Of a stretch of 64,000 nucleotides of DNA, positions 56,065 to 64,000 are shown piece by piece. This DNA comes from Phallusia mammillata (taxonomy: Eukaryota; Chordata; Ascidiacea; Phlebobranchia; Ascidiidae), in NCBI GenBank assembly GCA_003260075.1, contig QLIY01000206.1, positions 62,001 to 126,000 of the forward strand. Direction: 5' to 3'. A model generated the notes under the pieces. The model was not told where the DNA came from. It saw nothing but the letters and a program-made list of their open reading frames with translations, and did not search any database. Each line of letters begins with the position of its first letter. The stretch's first letter is position 1. The position numbers and the translations under genes were made by a program.

Positions 56065-59000
56065 ATGGCAAGATTTGTGCACTTACTGCTGTGTTTGCAA
56101 TTTATATCGACTGCTTATGGGGTAAGTTTGTTTAGAAACGAGTTACTAAGAAACCAGTTTTACATGGATATATTTAAAATGACTAGGGCAATTATTTTTT
56201 GACCTAAAAAACGAAACATTTTGACCTACAAATTGAAAAGTTTGACAAATTTTGACCTTAAAAAACTTTTTTTTGACAAAATTTTGACCTATGAAGAATT
56301 CAAGTAGTTAAATTACGCATTATCGTTCAAAAAGTTAAAATATGGCTAGGCTAATCTAACTAGAGCGAAAGAATGTGCAAAAGTCTAACAGAAGGGCAAA
56401 AATCTGAACATAGACCTAACCTATTCTGAAAAGGGAATGAGCTAATTAAAAATCACTGCCAAAAAACTGCAGCTAAGACACAACGAAAATTATTCAATAC
56501 ATTTGTATAAACGAAAGATACATGAAGTATCTAAAGCAAAACCGAAGCAAGAGCTGCACCTAACCTGCAGCTGCCGTAAAATGACTTGGGACCTACCAAA
56601 ATTTTGCACGTTTTGAGGTGTGTTGAGCATCACGCCATATCAACCTAATTGTTTCACTCACTTGATGGTTTATGATTCGCAATAATTGGGGCAATGGGCC
56701 AATTACAACAGTATAAAGTAGGCTACAAGGTGTAAAACGAATAGTTTGCTGGAAGTGCAACCTCTACAACACCACGACAATGCAGTTTGTAAACAATTTT
56801 AACTTTGTAAAAAATTTTGACCTTGTAAAAAAATTTGACAATTTTTGACCTATTCTAAAAAGTCAAAAAATATTTGCCCTAAAAATGACCTATACAATAT
56901 GATATTATAATAGTAATAAATATTCTTTCGAAAAATAGAGGCAAGTTTAGCGCAAGAAAAAGTCGTTACGGGAAAAAATCTTTAGAACATTTTGAAATAG
57001 ATTCACGTTAAAGAGCATAAGCGTGTAATAAACTGTTTAAAGTTTAGTATCTAACCCTGGTTATGACAAATTTTGCTTTTAAGTACTCATTACAAAATCT
57101 GTAAATAAAATTTGTAAATCTTTCAAATAATTCACTAAACCAAGGGTTCTTAAACCGGGGTTCGATCGAACCCCAGCGGTTCGGCAACGCCGAATCAGGG
57201 GTTCGATGAAGGTCTGTTTGAAGTACAATACAAATACTCGTTTTTGTCAAACTTTAGGGTCGATAGTCGTTAAAAACGGCAATTTTTATTTGGCAAATAT
57301 CAAAACACTGGAAGGTTGAACTTAGGCAGGGGTGCTTTAAACTGCTCTAAACAGTTTTGGTGGTACTAAAAAGTATTACCAGCCTAAAAAACATATGTGT
57401 CAGACTTTTTGTACGTCTATTGTGTGCCAACAATGCGAACAAAACGGGTACCACAAGCATCACAATATAGATTATGACATCATAAACACTTAAGACTGAT
57501 CTCTTCGCTGGCTTTTTGGGTGCTATTAGATGGTAAATATATGATGTAAACCAAGTATTTTAAAACAAAAATAAGCAGGTAAATGAGGGAAAAAAATCGC
57601 TTGTAATATGATGTCAGAATTTAACAAAATGACAAACAGTAAATGTTGCCACTACGTTGGGGGGGGGGGCAAAACCAAATGGGTTAAAAACCTAGGATGT
57701 AACTTTAGGGTTCGATCAAAGGCTGGAGAATATCGTAGGGGTTCGGCCGTTTTTAAAAGGTTAAGAACCACTGCACTAAACTCTGCAAAAAATTATACCA
57801 CACCAAAAAAGTGCAAACAATTGCGTGACCTTTGTTTCGTCATAGAACCGATACATTTGTGACCCTGGGTGCCAGAACGGAGGGACATGTCAATTCGGAG
57901 TTTGTCTTTGTCCTGCGGAGTTTACCGGAGTATTTTGCGAGTCAGGTTGGTAATCTAATTCAAGTTCAAGAGGGAGACTCAAAGTTCACACAAAAGCGCA
58001 ATGCAAATGAGATTTTTTCCAAAAAGAGAAAAAAGTTCACAAATGGTTTTAAAATCGCTTGAGCGTACCCCGTTTAGTGGTTTTAGTCTAATGCAGTGCT
58101 TCCCAATCTTTTACAGCCCTAGGCCCACTTTTGTTTTTGAAAATTTGCTTGTGGGCCACTATTATAAAATCGACGTTTGGCAATGAAGCGAATATTTTTG
58201 GCAATGAAATGAAAAGTTTTTGGCAATGAAACAAGTGCCGCAATCCACTGCTAGAAATCGCTGAACTAAATTGCGCTGTAAACTTAATCATTCTCAGTGT
58301 AAATATGAAAGACATTATTTCGGTGAAACAGTTACGATAAAAGATAGAAAAAAGTTTTCTTGGATCTTCACTTTTCTAAGAAACATTTGCAGTAAACCTC
58401 GGTTAATCCGGGCCCGTTAGACTAAACATTTGACCAGATTAACCGATGTCGATTAATTCAAGCCTTTCCACATTACAAATCGTTTGAAACTCGAGTTTTG
58501 TCCGAATTAGGCGAAGATCCGGATTAATCGAATCCGGTTTGACCTAGTTTTACTGTACTTCGCTTTACCAGCATCGCTAATACTAGGATTTAGTTATACC
58601 ATATACTGTATATCACCCGCTAATTGCTTTCAATTAAAATTATACATGACACGAATAGAATGTCCGGTTCCGGAATATTTGGACGTTACAGACGCCAATC
58701 AAGTGACGTCATTTCTCAACCTGACAATCACGTGCCACCCAAATACCGTCACAGTGACGTAAGTACAAAGTAAATGTTGTTTTGTGCATTGGATTTAGTT
58801 CGAACTGCAAACGAATCCGGTTTATCGCAAGCAAGAAGCTTGGCAAATGGGATGTGCAATTAACCGGACTTTTGTACGTAGATATGTACACTGGCTTTCA
58901 ATTCCAGTACAAGTTATTGTTTTTAATGTATTTGTGGTTTCAAACTGCAACATTTCATTCAAGCGAGTAAATTAAACTTGGTATGTGACGTTTTTTTGGC

Positions 59001-62000
59001 TAGTGCGTAGCAAGTTTTGCCAACTTTTGTATTAAAATGAACTAAAATTTAATAATGGGACCAGCGCCCCGAAGCGTCAATGTAGGCCAGCGATCACGGG
59101 ATACTCATATTTAAATAGTGTAGTACGCCATTGAACCGTTATACCGAGTCAGTCGGTCACCAAACATTTCCATAAAACAAGGTATAAAGGCTTGGAAAAT
59201 CTAGCCAGCGGTGGGATTCGAACCCACGACAGGAGTGTTGTCAAACTAAATCAATCTCCAAACCAAACCAACTTAAACTGAAAATGGCGTTTTCGTTCAT
59301 ATATGCGCATAGTGATTCATTACAACGCTCGGTCCGGTGTACTGTAAATTATAACATAATCAAACTTTTTACAAAATTTAATTGAAAGTATGTCTGAGTG
59401 TGAACTGAGTGAGATGATAGGAGATGACGTCATAGTGCTGACTGACCCCAATGACCCCGTGCTAGTGACATCATCGGCGCAACCCGAATGCCTTCCAACC
59501 ACAGACGATGACAAAGTGACTTTGCATGCACCTCATGAAATTTGTGGAGCACCAATCGAGGTAAGAAAATATTTATATGTCGCTCAGGTATTTTACCCGT
59601 ACTTGAACACGAAAGCAGCTTAAACGACTGCGATTATAAACACAATTGATACTAAAGAGGGTTTCAGAAACGTTTTGGATATAACACAATTACTTTACTT
59701 AATTCGGTATTGTAATGTCCCCGTTCATATATTATAAGTCCGTTTCATGTTTTCACATATCTAAAAACATTTTAAAAACTTGTATATAAAACTAATCGGT
59801 TTTAAAAGAACACAAAAAATGAATTACATTCACGTCCAGGGTTTTTTTAAGGTTTGGTTTGGGAGACCGCTAAGTAGTTTTAAGAGACCGCAAGTGTTTC
59901 ATATACCAAAAACTGTAGTTGTAGTTGCAAGTCCAAATTTTGGGAAACCGCTGGAGAAAAACGGTCCCCCAAAACACCTTAAAAAAACACTGTTCACGTC
60001 TATTAACAAATTAACTTTTTTACAATTTCATTTACTGCACGACAGAGTTATGAAACTTTTTTTTCAGACAACACCTGAGTTGTTCGTTCACGAATACGCG
60101 ATTGCCACCGCGAGAGACTTGGCAGCGATCACGCTGATTTACCGACCACGCTACAAACTGTTCATGAAGTTTTCATGTGAAATATCACGAATACAAACAG
60201 TGGAACTGGCAGCAGCAGTTGTGCCTTACTACAAGTGAGAATTGGAAATATCTGTGAAAATTATATGTGGTTTGGTATTTTTAAATGGAACTACAAAAGA
60301 GACATCACATTTGGTTTAAGTAAGAAACCACCGCTTTTCACTTCTTTAATTATAACAATATTACATATACAACGGCACCCTCGTTATGCTTAAATCAACG
60401 ATGTAGTATATTTAAAATGAGACATAGGTCATGGCTTTTTGGTCTCTATTTTATGAAGGGAAGGTAGACAAACAACCCGCTAATAATGCAACCTTATACC
60501 TGTGTGGCTTGTATACATTAAATTAATACAGGGGTACTCTGCATAATATACTTCGGCCAAAATTCCTTTTATACAATCTACATGAATTTTGTTTTGTAGT
60601 CGTTTCTTATTTCGAAAATTTTATACAAACATCTAAGCATAAAATACCAAACCACAAACCTTAGTCACCAATAAAGCGGACAATGCTTGCTAAAAAAACG
60701 GGGGGGGGGACTTGCATTTTTCAGATCTGTATCTGCAAACACTTCTTCTGTATCTGCAAACACTTCTTCTGTAGGGGGGGGGGCAATCCACAAACCTTAG
60801 TCACCAATAAAGCGGACAATGCTTGCTAAAAAAACGCTATCCTCAGTACCAATCGAGACTCTAGTTTTTCATAACCAGACTATACACAGTTTTTTTGGGT
60901 CAGACAAAAGTAAACAATTTTATATTTTAGCAAACATTTGCGACAAGGATCGTTTTAAAATAACTTGCATTTTTCAGATCTGTATCTGCAAACACAACTT
61001 TTTAAAGTGTCGTTTCAAAATAACTTGCGCCGTACTTACCTATTTTGCATTTTTGCAGGTCTGTATCTGTGAGCCTTCCCACAACAGAAGGTCAAATCTA
61101 CCTTACAGCAGGTTTTATGGGGGGGGGGGGACTTTTTGAAGTGTCGTTTCAAAATGACCTGCGCCGTACTTACCTCTTTTGCATTTTTGCAGGTCTGTAT
61201 CTGTAAGCCTTCCCACAACAGAAGGTCAAATCTACCTTACAGCAGGTTTTATGGGTTCCAACTCAAGCGAAATTGTCAACGAGCAAATAACGGTGACGGT
61301 ACCGGACACAATATCAATTGCGTTTGTCATTGAAGGAGACATTGAAGGAGACTACACAGTACAGGTAAGTGAAAGGTTGAAAACAAATATATTTTAATCT
61401 GGCTCCGTAAGCTTCCAGTATCAACGGTTTGGAATGTCAGTTTTGGCCCCCCTTATATTAATCGTCCATAATACATTTGAAACGATTCACTACTTCAGCA
61501 TTATGTTGTTCTTAGCCAAAACAAAATTACGTTTACTATTTTCGACGCAATCATCTTTACACGAGCTAACTGCACTGATATTATGTAACATCTTTCATAA
61601 CCCCAAACCCAACTTTCCGTTTAGGCAACGTCATGTTTTGCAACACCGACAGTAGATTTCTCTGGACCGATTCGCCACACAATCGGGGGGGGGGTCCGAA
61701 CTTTTTTTGAAATTTCGGCCGAAACCGAAGTTTTTGATTTGTTTTATTTGTATAAAATTAATACCAAAACTGTAAACATGGCCAATATGAAACGTCAGGG
61801 GGGGGGGAACTAGTTGTTTATGTTAAATTTAGTCCCTAACCCTGTTCAAGTTTCACTGTTTTTTAAATAGGTACGATCTTTACGCCCTCAATCGGTATTT
61901 AGCAAATCTTGTGTGCTGTGAGTTCTGTAATAATCATCAATTATACATTTGAAACGATTCATTACTTTCATTACCTCAGCATTATGTTGTCCTTCAGCCA

Positions 62001-62883
62001 ATAACAAAATTAGGTTTGCTATTTTCGATGTAATAATCTGAACAGGAGCTGACTGCAGTGATATACATATGTAACATATTTTATAACCTCAAACCTAACT
62101 TTCCGTTTAGGCAACGTCCTGCTTTGCAACACCGACAGTAGATTTCTCTGGACCGATTCGCCACACAATCATAAGGGATGGGTAAGTTTGAAGGATAAAC
62201 TTTTGTACATAACCAGAACATACAAAACAATAATCAGTTTCACTTTAAACCAGTTTAGTGAAATAACAACGCTACTTTTGAATTCATGTAGTGTTTATAG
62301 ACACACGCTTCATGAAACGGTATAACTGCGTTTACCCGCAATCAACCGATAACACTTTTTGCGCTTCATACTGTTTCAACGTTTCGTTGCTATTTCCAAA
62401 CTGGTGATTGTTTAAGTGCAGTTATGTTGATGCCGTTTCCCCATGTTTCGGTTTCAGCCCGAACTTTTTTTGAAATTTCGGCCGAAACCGAAGTTTTTTA
62501 TTTTTTATTTTTTTTGGTATAAAATTAATACCAAAACTGTAAACATGGCCAATATGAAACGTCATGGATGAACTAACTAAACAAGAAGAGGCGAGGACTA
62601 GTTGGTTATTCTCAACGTGGTGTCAACACAATTTTAACTAAACTAACCCCAGAGTCTGAAAATACCGTTTTTGTTAACACATACGTACAGTAAAATCTCA
62701 GCTAAAACAACCTAAGCTTATATTTGTTGCAGATGCTTTCTTGACAATTCTGCCACAACAACGAGCATTAACGAAACGACATACCTTAATTTCGATGCGT
62801 TCGTGTGGAGCCAACTTCCATCACCTCAATCCATTTACGTCACATGTAATTTGTCCGTTTGTCAAACCGACCAGTGCCCAGAG
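56065..62883 (+). CDS. Secreted EGF-ZP domain protein, 3' end outside window
   Basis: Exons in phase: 56065-56121, 57846-57945, 58659-58758, 59389-59560, 60068-60234, 61193-61364, 62111-62181, 62733-62883, coding for 330 residues so far. Residues 1-19 (MARFVHLLLCLQFISTAYG) form a signal peptide. A compact EGF-like module has six cysteines at 24, 28, 34, 39, 41 and 50 (CQNGGTCQFGVCLC). From C54 a zona-pellucida module follows: a ZP-N-like part with PECLP and HEICGAP, KFSCEIS, then a ZP-C-like part with SCFATP, a GCFLD segment and VTCNLSVCQTDQC. ZP modules polymerise into extracellular coats and matrices; in tunicates a vitelline-coat or tunic role is possible but not shown. The acceptor of exon 4 is weak. 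A furin site and membrane anchor would be further right. Extra half-copies of exons 6 and 7 sit at G runs. Confidence 0.88.
56184..56881. mobile_element. Foldback element with TAGGGCAA termini
   Basis: It starts TAGGGCAATTATTTTTTGAC and ends GTCAAAAAATATTTGCCCTA. Repeated TTTTGACCT words lie near both ends. It is about 700 bp with no coding capacity, in intron 1 of the ZP gene, probably a non-autonomous DNA transposon. The target duplication is unclear. Confidence 0.6.
57133..57781. mobile_element. hAT element with perfect 8-bp target duplication
   Basis: The element is 57141-57773 (633 bp) with the duplication CACTAAAC at 57133-57140 and 57774-57781. Termini are CAAGGGTTCTTAAACC and GGTTAAGAACCACTG, with GGTTCGAT words inside each end. 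A G run (57659-57669) lies inside. There is no transposase frame. It ends about 65 bases before the EGF exon. Confidence 0.9.
58390..58555. mobile_element. Tigger/pogo-like MITE
   Basis: It starts CAGTAAACCTCGGTTAATCC and ends CCTAGTTTTACTG, with internal CGATGTCGATTAATTC and GGCGAAGATCCGGATTAATC. It is a longer relative of 30154-30255. It lies about 100 bases before the third exon of the ZP gene. Confidence 0.75.
59055..59237 (-). repeat. tRNA-derived SINE, truncated head
   Basis: On the minus strand the B-box and T-arm (GTGGGTTCGAATCCCACCGC) are intact, followed by the SINE body (inverted relative to the + copy: GACTGACTCGGTATAACGG, CAGCGATCACG). The A-box half of the head is missing. It lies in a ZP-gene intron. 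Confidence 0.75.
61059..61118 (+). pseudogene. 5' half-copy of ZP exon 6 ending at a G run
   Basis: It has the same acceptor and first 60 bases as the full exon 61193-61364, with one synonymous change (GTG versus GTA), and stops in mid-exon at the G run 61119-61130. Upstream, about 60950-61058 and 61131-61192 are also near copies. Confidence 0.85.
61625..61684 (+). pseudogene. 5' copy of ZP exon 7 ending at a G run
   Basis: The first 60 bases of exon 7 (full copy 62111-62181) with only synonymous changes (TCATGT versus TCCTGC), cut by the G run at 61685-61694. The upstream intron (CATTTGAAACGATTCA) is also duplicated. Confidence 0.85.
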
Positions 62884-64000
62884 GTTAGTAATATAAAAGC
62901 TCAGTTTTATCAAACACCTAGTTTTAAGTCTGCTATACAAGTACAAAGTAATGCTGAACAGGGGCGTATCCAGAAATTATTAAAGGGGGGGTCCAACAAT
63001 TTTTTTGGGGGAAATCCCTAATGATGTCATTATGACGTCACACGTCGTTCAAAACGACGCGTTATGCGGCAAAGCACTTTTTCCAAAATTGGCGGTTTCT
63101 CTACCCATCTAATTGACAGGAAGAACAGGNNNNNNNNNNNNNNNNNNNNNNNNNNNNNNNNNNNNNNNNNNNNNNNNNNNNNNNNNNNNNNNNNNNNNNG
63201 GGGGGGGGGGTTACTATCTTTAACATAACAACCTGATAACACACAAAAAATTTCACAATCTTTTCATTTCATTACATTTTTGCGTTAAGCAAACGGTCAA
63301 AGATATTTAGAAAAACGTTAAACAAACGAACTCGCTTTAAATTTCCGTAGAAGCTGGAATTTTAACTTTTCGTGTGACAAGAACCGGGCTCCTCTAAAAT
63401 ACGCAATCTACACAAGCTAGGCAATATACTTATAAAACGTATCCATTTTTTTAATGTTGACGGTTAGGACCGTATAGGGTCTGGGTGAGGGTTTAAAATA
63501 AAAACAACACAATATTTTAGTTTTAAATACCCAGTTATGGCCTAATATTCACCTATGCGCTGAGAGTGGTACCCATGGGCGCCGCCACGTAGGGGTAAGA
63601 GGGGGGCACTTAAAGTGGCAGCGCGGGGATTTGTGACATCGTTCAAAATAACTTTTAGGCAACTCAATTGTGAAGTACAAGATTTATGGCTTCATATGTA
63701 ACAAATTCTTGATGCGGTAAAGTATCACCCAAAATTTGCCCCCTCTTGCAAAATTTTCTGCCGGCGCCCATGGTGGTACTAAACACCATATGGTACCGCA
63801 TGTTAACCCAAGAAAATTAGGCCCAAAAGGTATCTGGGACAGCTTAGTTAGTTTTTTTTAGTAGATTGCGTAGATTGCGTATTTTAGAGTAGCCCACAAA
63901 AACCTTTGCAAACTCCAAGTATACAATTTTAGTTTCAACTGTGTTAAGTATAAATTTTCAACCGAGCGAAACAATTTCATTTACAACCTTCTATTTTAGC
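62884..64000. other. ZP-gene intron to the right edge, with sequence gap
   Basis: CAGGGGCGTATCCAGAAATT at about 62959 is a hAT-type end. An N gap (63130-63199) is followed directly by a G run (63200-63210). An inverted-repeat element with GGCGCC-rich ends (ACCCATGGGCGCCG and CCGGCGCCCATGG) spans about 63565-63779. The last bases, CTATTTTAG ending at 63999, look like a splice acceptor, so the next ZP exon may begin at 64000. Confidence 0.55.

Noticed and set aside
59780..60067. Open frame extending upstream of ZP exon 5
   Set aside because: A good acceptor (TTTTTTTCAG) at 60067 starts the exon in the required phase; the upstream part is intronic.

Overview
The window is AT-rich, intron-rich eukaryotic DNA, almost certainly from a tunicate of the genus Ciona. 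Three exact copies of the 16-nt Ciona trans-spliced leader occur in it, the coding genes are of chordate type (a GRK2/3 kinase) and the repeats are short tRNA-derived SINEs and hAT/Tigger-like miniature elements. No prokaryotic features are present.

Four protein genes could be assembled exon by exon with intact GT-AG junctions and matching phases. (1) A GRK2/3-type G-protein-coupled-receptor kinase on the minus strand (ATG at 20569, 16 exons down to 1493) runs off the left edge before its PH domain. (2) A two-domain fluoride channel of the FEX/CrcB family is on the plus strand (31626-37884). (3) A complete 16-exon plus-strand gene (41684-54457) encodes 705 residues: a predicted N-myristoylation start, ARM-like helical repeats, a basic/acidic linker, a TIR domain that keeps the NADase-position glutamate, and a C-terminal SAM-like domain. 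The order ARM-TIR-SAM differs from SARM1 (ARM-SAM-SAM-TIR). (4) A secreted EGF-ZP protein begins at 56065 and runs off the right edge.

Layout: 1-1492 repeats only; 1493-20569 GRK; 20570-31625 intergenic, mostly SINEs, MITEs and duplicated blocks; 31626-37884 FEX; 37885-41683 intergenic with a diverged ~0.9-kb duplication and a foldback element; 41684-54457 ARM-TIR-SAM; 54458-56064 intergenic with one hAT remnant; 56065-64000 EGF-ZP. The genes show no obvious shared pathway. The TIR protein looks like innate-immune or NAD-consuming signalling, the ZP protein like extracellular coat or matrix.

A striking non-biological pattern runs through everything. About 48 runs of 10 or more G lie on the plus strand, most exactly 10-12 long and a few 22-98, with no comparable C run. 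Most sit between two imperfect direct copies of the neighbouring sequence, and several cut exons in half. Single N bases at 25180, 33919 and 48755 mark the same kind of seam. The simplest reading is that overlapping contig ends or alternative haplotypes were not merged and the joins were filled with a placeholder base. Duplicated exons at these seams should be counted once.
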